This document shows, one piece after another, positions 10,944 through 24,308 of a DNA stretch of 64,000 nt. This DNA comes from Hydnum rufescens UP504 (Eukaryota; Basidiomycota; Agaricomycetes; Cantharellales; Hydnaceae): positions 124,001 to 188,000 of the forward strand of contig MU128940.1 of the NCBI GenBank assembly GCA_014904985.1, in the 5' to 3' direction. Within the stretch, counting starts at the first letter, position 1. Each line of letters starts with the position of its first letter. The translations under genes and the position numbers were made by a program. The notes under the pieces are model-generated. The model searched no databases and was not told the DNA's origin. It saw nothing but the letters and a program-made list of their open reading frames with translations.

Positions 10944-13063
10944 ATGACTTACAGATCCTGGTTCGATCAGGGTGTTGTTGCCTTTCGCGAGGGGCGTTTC
11001 GAGGATGCTCTTGCAGTGTTCGATAAGGTAAGCCCCCCTCGAAATTTTCCCGGTGTTACTCCCATGCTCACCACTATCCTATCGCGTCGCAGGCCATCGA
11101 ACTTGGGGGCACACTCCCCGTACTGTATGATTCTCGCTCTGCGGTGCTAGAGAAGCTCGGGCGATACGGTGATGCCCTCAAGGACGCCAAGAAGGCTATA
11201 GATATATCTCCACAGTCCCCACAGGCAAGAATCGCGATGGACTCGCAGAAACCACGATGATTGAACGACTCTTTTAGGGATATACACGATCAGCAAAATT
11301 GTTCGCTAAAATCAACAGACACGACCCTGCTCTCAAGATGATTGACATGGCAATAGCTCGAATGACTGACCCACTGCGAATACAGGAAGCATCGCTTTTT
11401 AGAGCGGATATTCTGGCATCTCAGGCTGCTGAACGTGCCCGCGTTTCCAAGAGAGCCTGTCATATCGGCAAGTTACCTGTGGAAATCCTATGGCAGATAA
11501 TGGCACATGCTGTCCATGGCAGCCCTTCCTTGGTGTTTGGTAAGTGCTCGACTTTTATTCTGGCACCCATTTAACCTCGCTATAACCCTTGTAGCCCTGC
11601 ACAATGTGTGCCAACACTGGCGCAAGGCCGTGTGTGACCTGCCTACTCTCTGGCGCACCCTTATTCTTGGCCAATATAGGCCTATGAAGAAATTAGCAAT
11701 AGCTGTTGAACGAACTTCGAAGCATCCTGTTCCTGGGGTCACAGATCTCACAATTACAAACACCGTTCCCCCGTCCAATATTTTACAGGCTTTGGGTGAC
11801 TGGTGCTCCTCCCCTGCTGCCAAATCAAACACTATGCCCTTGTCAGTTTCTATTCACACACCTTTCTCGTTCAAAGATTTCACCCACTGGATAAATGACA
11901 TCGGCGTTCCCATGTCCCTTCGATCCCTCGCAATTCAAACTGGTATGTGGGGAGAGGCGCCACCCGCTGTGGAAAAGGCGTTCGGTGCACTCTGGAAGGC
12001 ACTCCACCAACCTTCGAGTGTAAATGTGCCTGAGTCACAACCACAACTGGTGGAGTGTCCCCTTGAGTCTCTCGCTCTAAGTCGGGTCTCATTACTTGCC
12101 GTGCATCGGGTACATTTCCCTCGACTTCTTACCCTCCGTCTCCTTAATGTCTGCGGCCAACTGGACTCCGAATTCCTCTCCGATATCCTCAGTAGCTGTC
12201 CCTGTCTTGAGCACTTCGAGCTGGAGTACTCCGAGCCCGGCTTCAGACAGCATCTTGACGTTCCCCCCTGTAATCTTCCGAGCCTACGCACACTCCGCCT
12301 TACAGGCCCCTTCGCAGTGAACCCATTCGATATCATCATCGCTCCGCACCTCGAAATTCTGACTCTGAAGTGGGTGCCTCGAGGCGTCTGCCGATGGCTA
12401 TGGAGCGCGTGGTCGTCAGACGGCTCCAGTCCCAGCCCACCTCTGGTCGAACTACGTCTTGGCATGTGCGGGTTCAAGCCTGATGTACTAGCACAGGCCC
12501 TCGAGTGTGTTCCCACGCTGAGGTTGTTGCAGATCTCGGGCTCGGGAGAGAACATCAATCTGCTGGTCCATGCGTTGGCGGGGCTGGGTCCTCTGGTGTC
12601 GCGCCCTTCTTTAGCTCCCGGCGCTGGCGCTGGTGACAATGATGGGGGCGCAGTAGGGGAGAGGGGGGTCCTGCTGTGCCCTCGTCTCGAGCACGTTGAT
12701 TTTTCGTGGTGCGACCAATTGAAGGGGGTACCTATAAGGGATCTAGTCAAATCTCGTTTGCCTGCTGAGGCCGAGACCGGGGTGGGGGCCGGTACGCCGT
12801 CGAATTCAGGCACTCTTGCCGTCGGAGATGGCTCCGGTGGCGGTGGAGCTGTTAGCGTAAATGACGTTAATAAACCAGAGATGATTGGCGCGGGGCGTTC
12901 CTCTCTCTCTTCTTCTTCTTCTGCCCCAGTGCCCATTCGCACCCTCATTATAGATTGTTGTCCCAAAGTGGAGCCGGAGCTCCTGCCGTGGCTTCGTACA
13001 AAACTCGTCCTTAGCTGTGTCTACGAGAGCAAGGCGGGCTCAAAGAGGAGAAGGGGTCTTTGA
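10944..13063 (+). CDS. TPR and F-box protein with LRR-like C-terminus
   Basis: Exons 10944-11027, 11093-11224, 11278-11539, 11595-13063; 648 residues. Two to three TPR units (about residues 1-110, with EGRFEDALAVFDKAIEL and LGRYGDALKDAKKAIDISP) are followed by an F-box (about 130-175, with KLPVEILWQIMAHA ... VCQHWRKAVCDLPTLWRTL). After that comes a repetitive Leu-rich region (PRLLTLRLLNVCG, PSLRTLRLTG, PHLEILTLKW) like the LRRs of SCF substrate adaptors. The likely role is a Skp1-binding substrate receptor of an SCF ubiquitin ligase; this is inferred from architecture. Intron 2 (11225-11277) uses a GCAAGA donor: no GT is available and the splice restores ..SPQ|GYTRSAKLF. A Gly/Ser-rich insert lies near 12780-12920. 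Confidence 0.88.
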
Positions 13064-13345
13064 TTTTCAGGTGCCCTATACAATTGGAATACACTTGTTT
13101 TTGTTTTTGTTTTTTTTTGGAAATAAAGAAGTAACGGTCGGGATTTGTAGTGATGGCCCTGGAGGGATGAAATTCTATGATACAGTTGTGAAACACGTCG
13201 TATTTCCCTCAAGTATATATATATCGGGGGGGGGGGATAAAATGGTTAGGGGAAGAGCGATTATGAGGTATATTCAAGAAGTCAAGAACTTGGTGTCATT
13301 CGAGTTGAGAGAGAGAGATATCACTGGAGCTTTGACGTGCGCGCT
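13064..13345. other. Convergent intergenic region with simple repeats
   Basis: Contains T/G-rich tract (gtttttg repeats, about 13097-13118), an AT dinucleotide run followed by an 11-nt G run (about 13214-13236), and a GA repeat near 13308-13317. No gene. Confidence 0.6.
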
Positions 13346-15032
13346 TCACCACCCGATGGGGTCGTCGTCGTCGTTTTTGTTGTTGTCGCTGTTTCTGTTG
13401 GCGTTGGGAAAGATTGTGGAATACTGTTCTTCGAAACGGCACCGAAAATCGAGAGGGCCTATTATACAGGGCATGAGAAGGTAGATGCATGTGAGGTTCC
13501 TTGGAGAGCCTACCTGCGCTATTATACTACCCGCGTTACCGGCGTCAGCTGGGATGATGAGCGTGTTATTTTCCTTGGCCAGCTGCATTACGACCATCGT
13601 CATCAGTTCCACGACACTCGTACAACCCAGGAGGAAAGGAAAGGAGATGGATACGCAAAAGGAGAGGAGAGAGGGAGAAAAAAAATGTCCTACATACCTT
13701 GGAGAAGGCCTCGACCCATTTCTCAGCCACCCTGAGGGCGACTGCATCCCGGCCCCCGCTCTCGTCCATATTAATAGCCTGACCAACTTGTCGAAGGGCT
13801 TGTGCTGTCGCTTCTGCGCGCATCGTTGTGGCTTGGGCCTCCCCTCGAGCGACGTTGATCTGTTCTAATTGCCGAGCCTCCGAGACGAGGATGGAAGATT
13901 GCTTCGTTCCTGCAAAAGTGGGAGGCGACAAACGTAACGTAAGCGTTTTATTTTTTGGGCTGTGGAGGACCGTGGAATCAAAGATGATGGGCGTTGTACG
14001 TGCCTTCTGCCTCAAGAATCTGTGCCCTCTTCGTCCGTTCGGCCGAGACCTGGAGGTGCATCGAATGGATGACGGATTCCGGAGGATTGATGTTTTTAAT
14101 CTCGTCTAATCGTAGTGGAGACGAAGGGTTCCATATGTGAGGAAAGAGTCACATGGTCATCCGGTGTTTCGATAGACATACATCGCATGACTCGTACACC
14201 CCAATCATGCGTGGCCTCATTCACGGCCTGCGTGATTCTGGAATTGAGCATCGCACGTTCTTTTAGTGATTGATCAAGCGTCAGGGCGCCTATCTCCGAG
14301 CGCATCGTCGTTTGGGCCAACTGCGAAATCGCATCTGTTTGTGTGTGTGTGTGTGTATTTTTTTGGTCACCATGAGTGACGTCACGAGAAGGCCACCAAA
14401 GGAAAAGATGTGGGGCTGGAAACTCACAGGTGGCATCTTCGACTCCGTAGCTCGCTTTATAAGGATCGAAAACACGGATATAAAGCACGCCATCGATCTC
14501 GATTCCGACGTTGTCAGCCGTGATAGCCATCTGGGGGACTATCTCGATAGGGATCTCCTTCAGACTCTGCACGTAGGCAATCTTGTCGATAATGGGGATT
14601 ATAATATTGAGACCTTGAATACACGTGGGTGAGTGCCACGAGTGATTCGGAAAAAAAGAAAAAAAAAAAACTAGATTATAGCAAAGCATACCTGGTTCAA
14701 GAGTTTGGTGATACCTCCCAAATCGCTCAATGATATACGCAGATTGAGTAGGTACAAAGTTGATACCAACTGGTAGGATTGGGTCAAAAAAAATTTTCCC
14801 CTCGCGGAATCATAGTTTGTGGCGACACCACCTAGCACTTACAGTTCATAGGGGGAACTATTGGTTCATATCGGACTTCAGAGGCACCATTTTCGCGTCG
14901 CGAGTACAGTCGTGTTGAATGGGAAAGGGCCGGATGCAATCCGGACAGGGGAGAAATCCTTTTCGAGAGGACCAAAGACTGAGTTCCATTACGAATGGCG
15001 CTGCCCAAGAGGCTAGTACGAAGAGACGCCAT
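13346..15032 (-). CDS. Stomatin-like protein 2, mitochondrial (SPFH/prohibitin-homology protein)
   Basis: SPFH-domain scaffold of the mitochondrial inner membrane. Exons: 15032-14843, 14769-14692, 14613-14428, 14334-14182, 14105-14004, 13909-13698, 13582-13514, and probably 13423-13346. The N-terminus is a basic/Ser-rich presequence ([20 protein letters not shown]). The core shows [17 protein letters not shown], then [34 protein letters not shown] and [16 protein letters not shown]. The helical coiled-coil part has [18 protein letters not shown], and the C-terminus GNAGSIIAQ. Intron 5 (14003-13910) needs a GC donor (GAAG|GCACGT). The last intron (90 nt) is also open, so the final 25 residues, Asn/Asp-rich, are uncertain. 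Intron 3 holds a GT repeat. Confidence 0.92.
14340..14357. repeat. GT microsatellite in a stomatin-gene intron
   Basis: About eight to nine GT units on the plus strand, inside intron 3 of the stomatin-like gene. Confidence 0.85.
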
Positions 15033-15945
15033 GATGAAGATCGGGTTGATCGGGGTGGGAAGAATAGAAACCTGTAGCTCTTGGGTGTCTTGATCAAGGT
15101 GGACGGCTTCTCTGGAGGATGGCGTTTATAAAAGGCACAATTGGTGCCGGACGACGCGTTCAGTCGGCCAGAGCACAGCCTCTTCCGGCACGTTCCGCCA
15201 ATCACCCTGCTAGTGGCAAGTGCATCCACCACATCTCGGCGAGCTAAAGCTAGGGGATCGTGCTTATCGCAGACGCATCTTCGGCTACTGGATCTGAGAG
15301 TGACGGTTCTCCCAGTCGACACTGGTCGTCCGCAAACGGGGTGGATTCCAATGTCGAGCTGGAGCGATACTCCGTGATGGTGCAAAGTCTTGCCATAAGA
15401 ACCACTAAGCTGAGGACGGTTGCCTCGGACTCGGGCATCCGTTCCCAAATACTGTGTAATCCGCATTTGTTGACTTCTGAGCGGCACCGCACTGACACTG
15501 GCCGGAGCTTCATACTATGATTCGGAAGTCATCTTGGTTGCAGATAGCTGTGATCGGCCCTTTGATTCCGACTTCCAGGCAACTCCGCCAGGAAGAGCCA
15601 GAGATTTATTTGCTCTCGGCGCGTTGATCTTAGCCCTTGCTGTGCCTCGAGTACAAAGCATCGCGTGAAAGAAAGCTATCCAACGGGCTTGGACTAATGA
15701 TGGCCAGAGCCAATGACGTACTGCACAACTTCATTCACGTAAACCCCTCCTCGAGTACCCGCATTTGGTGCTCTTATTAATGCGACCTTCAAATCCATCC
15801 ACTCGCGTCCAGAAAAACGAGACGGGAAGCTTGTAGCATAGGTGTGAAATCTCTACCTCACGCCAAATCCCGTGGAGCAGCCGTTTCCTGTATCAGCCAG
15901 TTGATCCTTTCCACGAGGTCGCCTTGTTTTGGGTTTTTTGGCCAC
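14822..15945. repeat. Dispersed repeat R1, copy A (stomatin-gene 5' region)
   Basis: The end of stomatin exon 1 and about 850 bp upstream of it match the stretch 25905-26790 in the same orientation, with many substitutions and small indels. Shared landmarks: 'cttgggtgtcttgatcaa' (15078 and 25976), 'gccagagatttatttgc' (15597 and 26451), 'ccagaaaaacgagacggg' (15809 and 26673). Copy A is the one attached to the intact gene. No terminal repeats or transposon ORFs seen. Confidence 0.85.
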
Positions 15946-16365
15946 TCAGAGAACCCCAAACTTTCTTGGTCCGTCGTATCCTTCCATACCATTTAAGTAT
16001 CAGAGTCCAGGGCAAGAAAATCCGAGACACTCACAAGCTTGAAGAGCTCAAGGCGGACTACGCGCAAGACGCCGTCCCCCCCCCCCCCCAGCTCTCCAAA
16101 CATGTATTTTCACTGTTGTTTTCCGGGGCCGTCTGCTCCAAATCACTAATCAGTGTTTCTACAACAATGTTGCAGCTTAATTGCTTGATACAACATCCCA
16201 CATGCTCGCAACACCACGAGCTACACGCTGTTCTTTCGTCTTGCTAAATGGTGGCACGTAGGTGATCTGGCCTCTACGAAAATAGATGGTGCACCAGAGG
16301 GAGAGGATTCAACCATTCCTGCGCCCACACTGGCAGACGCTATCAAAGTCGGCCGTGATGTACAG
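15033..16365. other. Upstream region of the stomatin-like gene, no clear gene
   Basis: Mostly repeat R1 copy A. A TATA-like 'tttataaaag' at about 15125-15134 reads on the plus strand only. A C run of about 13 nt lies at 16078-16090. Short ORFs at 15924-16247 are not convincing. Coding of the region 16090-16365 is discussed with the next entry. Confidence 0.5.
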
Positions 16366-17008
16366 ATGAAATATGACGTCGCAAGGACGTCGCATGGTGA
16401 TGGCCTCAAGCGCACTGTCCATGTCGCTTCTACTGGAGAATCACCTTGGGTTCCAATATCTCGACACTGGAACGGCATCCAGGTCTCGAAGAACGTTCTC
16501 GGAATATTGAGGACCACCTTGCCATTTGCTATGAGGTGTTTCTCTTATGTTTCACCGTTTGTTTCCTTCTCTAGCTCTACCTTACATCTAATATGTTCTA
16601 GTCCCTGGTCCCCCGGGGGATTTCCCACTTCATCTCAAATTGATAGAAGAGCACATCATCCGCTCCGAACGAGGCTACCCTACCTCCGCTCCGCTTCACC
16701 AGCCTCGCCGCACCGCACGTCCCGCCTTCTGCAACCTAAAACTACCATCTAAGGTGACAACTGACCTCTACGGTCTGCATACAGGCCTCGTATCCGATAC
16801 AACCCACGCCCATACTAATTCCCGTACACCTGATGATGCCAATCAACCCAGTGCCACCTCGCTTCCTCCGAACCCCAATGATCCACCACTCACCCGGATG
16901 TTATTGGCGTCATTGGGAAGTCGTATGGTGCCCAGCACGGCTGTGCTGTCAAGAACCGCAAAAGGGAAGGAACGAGCAAGCGGAACGCAGTTATCCAGTC
17001 CGCGGTGA
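16366..17008 (+). CDS. Hypothetical protein, structure uncertain
   Basis: Two protein-like stretches lie on the plus strand. The first, about 16260-16535, reads ..GRDVQMKYDVARTSHGDGLKRT.. and ends at a GT donor in ..LPFAM. The second, about 16605-17008, reads PGPPGDFPLHLKLIEEHII.. and ends in a basic Ser/Thr-rich tail. The obvious intron (16536-16601) joins them one base out of frame, so either a different splice is used or one base is missing. Residues upstream of 16366 are also open (TYTLFFRLAKWWHVGD-like), so the true start may lie before 16250. I do not recognise the family. Confidence 0.4.
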
Positions 17009-17873
17009 TGAAGGTGAAGAGTGAAAATGGTAGTGCGGGGGGGAGGGATGAGACTATCATCTTTTATTATGAGACATTATTATGAACCTGGAATGTATCC
17101 TTCTATTAAGGATATGGCCTCGTAAAGTAAGCTGGGATCCACAGTGCAGCCAGCGAATGGGAAGGGAAGCTGCCTTGAATCAAGGGCAATGGCATTCATT
17201 GCATGTCCTGTGGCCCAAGGCCTCCACTATGCCGAATGGGCTCAAGCCAACCCAGGCAGATCTGAGCCATGCTGGATTGGTATTTTGACCGCTGTCTGGC
17301 TTCCATCAGTCAAAATGAGAATGTGGCCTGTGGTTGGATAAAGCTTAAATTTGGTCCAGACTGACAGATACATTGCATACAAGTTGCTCAGGCTGGCAGA
17401 GTGACAGCACCCCACCCTCTGTTGCACTTTCTCCCGTCATACTCAATATCCCCTCTCGCCTTTTCTATGATGCAGCACACTGAACTCCAGCCAACCTCCG
17501 CTGACAGCTTCCCTGGAAAATCTGGGCACCAATTTATTTCGGAGGCCAGAGTTCACCTGGGAGAAGAGCCCAGATGGCAAGCTCGCCCAGAGCAGTATTC
17601 TCACTGTTGTGTTGCAAACCAAGGTGAGGTCTACTGAGCTTCAATCATGGAGTAGTTGGGTCTATTCTAACCCGCCTTGCAGGTCCATCGATAACGAGAA
17701 GGCACGTTGAAATCAGTGGGCGACATTAAACTCAATTCCTTTTGACCACAGGAATGCCAAGCGCTTTGAATTGATGGACTGTTAAGGTCATTGCCGATGT
17801 TTCTCACGGTCCATCATGTGGGACCCCCGAATACTAGTCCGGGAACGATGCGCCCAGATGTACACCGTTTGCA
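17009..17873. other. Region without a recognised gene
   Basis: Base composition shifts here to a more CT/CA-rich, lower-complexity style than the flanking genes, and continues so to about 18850. Only short ORFs. Probably old transposon or non-coding sequence; no terminal repeats seen. Confidence 0.4.
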
Positions 17874-18645
17874 ATGCATTTCCATGTCACCGACATCCCA
17901 GCCGACATATGCACCATCAACCAGATCAGCACTTCATCTAATTTTCCTTGCTCTGCAGTCCATTGGTCAATTGCATCCACATGCCGACATATCTTGGAAA
18001 ATCAGTCGTGGCCTATCCACAACTTTCCAGGTCTGGTCTGGCACTCTTTGGTTTTCGCCAAGTTGAAGATGCTGCTCAAAAGACATATGGTGGATTTCTT
18101 GGAAAGTTCACTGCCTCTTTCCTTGACTGTGCATTGGAAGATGGGTGCTGGGGCCCAACCACCCTATCAGTTCGTATTGAGGCTCGCCTTGATGGACACT
18201 GAACCCTGGGGCTTCCTCAAAAGTCACTCCTTCATTTACATGGCCATCCACTATGATGATTGGCCCAAGCTTGATGCTGGGTCCCCAGCTGGACAATCCA
18301 TCAGCCAGTACTATGACACCAAGTTCTCTGGTCCAGAGCCCATCCCTTATGATACTGAATCTCGTACCCTTAATCTCCACTCCTTGCCCCAGGGGGTTCA
18401 TTATAACACTGGAATTATTAGGAAACAAACATCTGAATTTTTTGGGCAAGTTGAGGCTAGTAAGTCCACTTTTATCTTAGCTTGTCTAGTGCCCTTGTCC
18501 TGACACTAACCAGTGCCTTCTATTCCTAGGTAAGGCAGTTGGGTTAAAGCAAAGGGTCAAAACTGCTGCAAAATTGACTTGGTCAACACTCACAAGCCCC
18601 TCCCGGATTGTTAGATTATTTAGTTCTCAACGTCATGCCCATTAA
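17874..18645 (+). CDS. Orphan hypothetical protein, possibly transposon-derived
   Basis: Exon 17874-18459 and exon 18530-18645, joined by a good 70-bp GT..AG intron (GTAAGT..CCTAG) in consistent phase; about 233 residues. The C-terminal part after splicing is basic (KAVGLKQRVKTAAKLTW). The middle holds acidic, aromatic segments such as HYDDWPKLDAGSPAGQSISQ. No domain is recognised. Codon and base use differ from the housekeeping genes. An upstream exon is likely because the first 60 codons look weak. The intron is the best evidence that this was once a real gene. Confidence 0.4.
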
Positions 18646-18839
18646 GCAGCATTCAATTCCCCAGGCTTTGTCATAGATTTCCTCGTACTGCTTGCAACCT
18701 CTCCTGGATTTTTGAATTTGTTCCATATTACATCTCTGAAAAGTTTTTGAGCTTTTTTGAGGGACATGTCTTGAATTGATAAAATATGTGAGATATTCAA
18801 CTACAGAGAGCCACCACGGAGACAGAGGACTACAAAAGG

Positions 18840-20670
<1,831 letters not shown>

Positions 20671-20860
20671 GGATCAGAGCAAGATAAACACGCCACTTTC
20701 GATACATTAGTGTTCAATGTCCATGAGAGAATAGATTAGAACTTTGCTGGTGGTCCACGGCGTCTCGTCTCGAGAGGAAGGACAACACGCAAAGTGTTGT
20801 TGCAACTTGAAAGAAGATCTGGCTCCCCATAGAAGAGGTCCTTATTGGCTGAGCTTGCGT

Positions 20861-20898
20861 GAGAGTCGGGGATTGGCCGTCCCCGACTCTTACGTTTA
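20861..20898. repeat. Hairpin with an 11-nt perfect inverted repeat
   Basis: agagtcgggga and its complement tccccgactct face each other with a 6-8 nt loop. The left arm plus loop start (gagagtcggggattggc) recurs in direct orientation at about 22409-22426. The ODC pseudogene lies between the two. Confidence 0.75.
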
Positions 20899-20944
20899 CG
20901 TAAGAAAGGGTTTATCGTTCTGTTCATCGTTGTCCATCTAGCTC

Positions 20945-21600
20945 CACCCTTCGGGTACCAGTTCCTTGCAGGAGCTATCGCTGGGATACCTGAAATATGT
21001 ACATTCTATCGCCTTGGTGAGTCTTTTCTACTGTCCTTTGCGTCAAATGCAGCTAGAACGCGGTCAATCGCCTTGTCTCGTTGCGAGCTTCCGGAATATC
21101 GTTGCTCAGGAAGGGTACGACGCATCCTCCAACATCATACGTTCCCTTCTCCTCTAATATGGTTCGCGATAGATTTGGCCGACTGTATAAGGGGTTAGTG
21201 CCCACTGCTACTTGAAGCGCCAAGCGCGCTACTAAGTGTCAGTAGTCCCGTCCTCTTGAGCCCTCCCTGAATGCTTATCATGCTTCTGGATAGTCGCCGC
21301 GAATGATTTCTTGGGGACAACGTACAAGAAATATTCGGGACAGTCCACGCTGACGCTTGGTCTGCCCACTCTCACTGGATGCTCCGCCAGCTCAAACGAG
21401 AGCTTTGCGGTTCGTATTTGGGCCGATTTCAATGACATCACAGCTCGTGCCTTTCGAGTTCGTCAAGATTCACCTGCAAGACAAGACCACGACGTTCAAA
21501 GGCCTTATCGCAGCTTCGAGCATCACGTTGAGGTTCGTGGGACTTCTCAGCGCCAGCGTATCCGGTATCGTCCTTGCCCATTTTTGTACTGCACGTTGGT
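20945..21600 (+). pseudogene. Mitochondrial 2-oxodicarboxylate carrier (ODC1-like) pseudogene
   Basis: Ordered fragments of a fungal oxodicarboxylate carrier are present but in different frames: YQFLAGAIAGI (about 20960), an intron-like gap, SFRNIVAQEG (about 21090), FGRLYKGLVP then SAKRATK with an internal stop (about 21173-21240), ANDFLGTTYKKYSGQSTLT and LTGCSASSNESFAV (about 21300-21415), and VPFEFVKIHLQDKTTTFKG (about 21450-21506). These correspond in order to the first and second carrier repeats. The family-typical energisation motifs are lost or altered, with stops and frameshifts. Beyond about 21600 I cannot follow the similarity. The intact carrier gene at 22616 belongs to a different subfamily, so this is not its duplicate. 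Confidence 0.8.
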
Positions 21601-22615
21601 CTTCCACCTGTAAAGACCCGGGAACAGCGAACGTCCGAGAACGGCAATGGTGCTGGCATCATGGCAGGGGAAAGCACGATCGAGGGCGAAGTGGACCTGG
21701 CCTTCGCTAATCGACAACTGGGATTCCACTTTAAGCATCGAGCCTGGCTCTATCGACCCAGTTCAAAATCGCATTACTGGTATAGGAGCCTAGGACTTCC
21801 AAGTGCCAAGTCTTTCCAGAACCGAGGGAATGCGATGAGATCGGATGTATTAGATTGCTACTCCAAGGTGATGGACTTCGTAGCCTGCTATTGAATTTCC
21901 CGTGAGTGCGAGACAGGCCCCTGCCTCGGTCACGTATATGAATCCGATGTCGAGTATTCTCTGCGGTCTTAGGCCCGCTCCGGAGAACAATAACGAATGA
22001 TTGTTAGCGTGCTGGTCGAACGAAATTGACCAGAAACAAGGCATATCGACACACTTCCTTGAGTATATTAAAACACTTGTTCAAACTGTCGGCACCATGA
22101 CTATTGGGCCCCATCAGACAGCCAGCAAGAAACTGCAAGAGACCATTACCCACTTGAATGAGCAAAACACGAAATCACCTATTCCACGGAGGTGTTCGCT
22201 CTCACCCTAAGACAATCATCCGCGACAACGTCACCGTCCAAGCAAAGTTAGAGTGATCAAATAAGAAACCTGTCCTACTGTCAGTATTCGTTCATGAACG
22301 TAGCCGGAATAGGGAGGACCCGATTATCGCGATATGCAAACAGGATAGTCCAAATTATCTTGGCCGACATCCAGTAGTGTTCGTCCATAAATCGCACGAC
22401 CTCGGACATGAGAGTCGGGGATTGGCACTCGTCGCCGCTACCCGATCCTGTAGCCAAACAGAGTCTCGCGGGCTCCCTCATGTGACCTGAAGAGCCATTT
22501 CCCGGCAAGACCCGCCCCTTGGCAGCGGGAATTGGAGAACCCGGCGCGACATCTTCAGTTTCAAGGTAGCGGGAATTCAAAAGGGCGCGACATCCACTCA
22601 GATTGTGCCTAGAGA
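21601..22615. other. Degenerate region upstream of the carrier gene
   Basis: May hold further decayed carrier sequence to about 21900. Contains the second copy of the gagagtcggggattggc motif (22409). No gene that I can support. Confidence 0.45.
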
Positions 22616-23965
22616 ATGTCGGACATGGCACCAGGACCGGATAGTAAGGCTGGTGATGGAAAGCAGACCACCACGGCCGCGAAATCGTTCATCTCTGGTG
22701 GATTTGGTGGAGTCTCAGCGGTTCTGGTCGGTGCGGAGCTTTCAATTTCGCAAACTATATGGAAACATCCCCTGAAATGGCACTCGACTCTCGTCGATTT
22801 CCTTTAGGCCATCCATTTGACTTGACCAAGGTCCGGTTACAGACTGCTCCAGCTGGAACTTACAGCGGTGCGATGGATGTTGTTAGAAAAACACTAGCTC
22901 GGGATGGTGTAAAGGGGTGCGACATCCTGTTGCTCGTTAAATCAACCCCTAACTGACCTCGAATTTCAGTCTGTACCGTGGTATGGGCCCACCTCTCGTC
23001 GGCGTCACGCCTATATTTGCCTTGTCATTTTGGGTCGGTAAATTTGCGCCATCTCCCATTAATGCACGTGGAATTTAATTCTTTGGGACAGGCATACGAT
23101 CTCGGAAAAAAAATTGTATACTCAGCAACGCCCGATCGAGTCTCTCCGAAACTATCTACTGGTGAACTTGCCTTTGCCGGCTTCTTCAGCGCTGTCCCGA
23201 CTACGCTTGTGGCCGCGCCTGCAGAGCGTATTAAAGTTGTACTGCAGGTTCAAGGTCAAGGAGGCAAGGCCCAGTATAGCGGTCCTATCTCGGTCGTCCG
23301 TGGTTTGTATGCAGAAGGCGGCCTAAGAAGCATTTTCCGAGGCACGGGTGCGACCCTCGCGCGTGATGGCCCGGGTAGCGCTGCGTAAGTCTGATTCGTT
23401 AATGTACGCTCTGGAATTCTAATTTAGATTCATTGAAATAGTTATTTTGTTGCGTATGAGCAGGCGAAACGGGCGCTAACGCCAGCGGGTGCGGATCCGT
23501 CACAGCTCAATCTCGGTCCCGTGATTATTGCTGGTGGATTGGCTGGAGTTGCGATGTGGTCATTTGCGATACCTCCTGATGTACGTGGCTCAGACACATT
23601 ACGTCCTATAGATGCAATCGTTTTATTTACGCGTTTCTCACTGGTAGGTCATCAAATCCCGATTGCAATCCGCACCCCAAGGAATGTATAGTGGCTTTTT
23701 CGATTGTGCGCGGAAGACCATTGTGCAAGACGGCGTCAAAGCTTTGTTCAAGGGCTTTGGACCAGCCATGGCTAGGGTATGTGTCGTATATATCTTAAGT
23801 TTACTCGCGGTATACAATCTAACATTATTTTCAGGCATTCCCAGCGAACGCTGCCACCTTTGTAGGTTGGTTCACTGATTTTCCAGGTGCGATTACTAAT
23901 TATTTTCTTCTGTTTCTCAGCTCGGAGTAGAGGCATCGTTGAAGGCGATGGACAAGCTATTCTAG
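22616..23965 (+). CDS. Mitochondrial carnitine/acylcarnitine carrier
   Basis: Exchanges acylcarnitine for carnitine across the mitochondrial inner membrane, feeding beta-oxidation and moving acetyl units. Eight exons: 22616-22730, 22808-22916, 22970-23033, 23092-23384, 23442-23580, 23648-23776, 23835-23861, 23921-23965; 306 residues, the family norm. The three carrier repeats each show the signature: PFDLTK, PAERIK and PPDVIK. The subfamily call rests on RLQTAPAGTYSGAMDVVRKT, ALSFWAYDLGKKIVY and AAPAERIKVVLQVQG, plus the third-repeat SAPQGMYSGFFDC. Six even hydrophobic segments are visible. All splice sites are GT..AG and frames agree, so the gene is intact although its surroundings are full of pseudogenes. 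Confidence 0.94.
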
Positions 23966-24251
23966 AATCATAGAGCAAAGTAATTTATTGTCGTTCCCAC
24001 GCAGGTGTACATATCACGTAATTGCCAGTGTGGTCCAGACGTCTCACCTCCAAATTGAAGAGGCTAACCTAATGAAGTCATGCAGTATGAAATACTGGCT
24101 GGATTGACACGTATGGAAGGTAAGGGGCCCGGCCCAGGTTCCTTTGAATGATCAGTTCTGGATACTGGGATATTGCTTCCGCGTAACGTCCCACAACTGG
24201 GCCAAAAATAAATTTTACGCTTGTTGATGCCTCGAACTTATACCCTATAAT
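23966..24251. other. Intergenic region and U6 upstream sequence
   Basis: Includes 'ttataccctataat' at 24237-24250 just before the U6 start and 'aataaatttt' around 24206-24216; either could serve as the pol III TATA element. No coding sequence seen. Confidence 0.5.
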
Positions 24252-24277
24252 GTGTCCCCTTCGGGGTGACATACGAA

Positions 24278-24308
<31 letters not shown>

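Noticed and set aside
11935..12966. 343-codon minus-strand ORF opposite the F-box gene
   Set aside because: Antisense shadow of a well-supported exon; Arg/Ser-rich as expected for a shadow frame.
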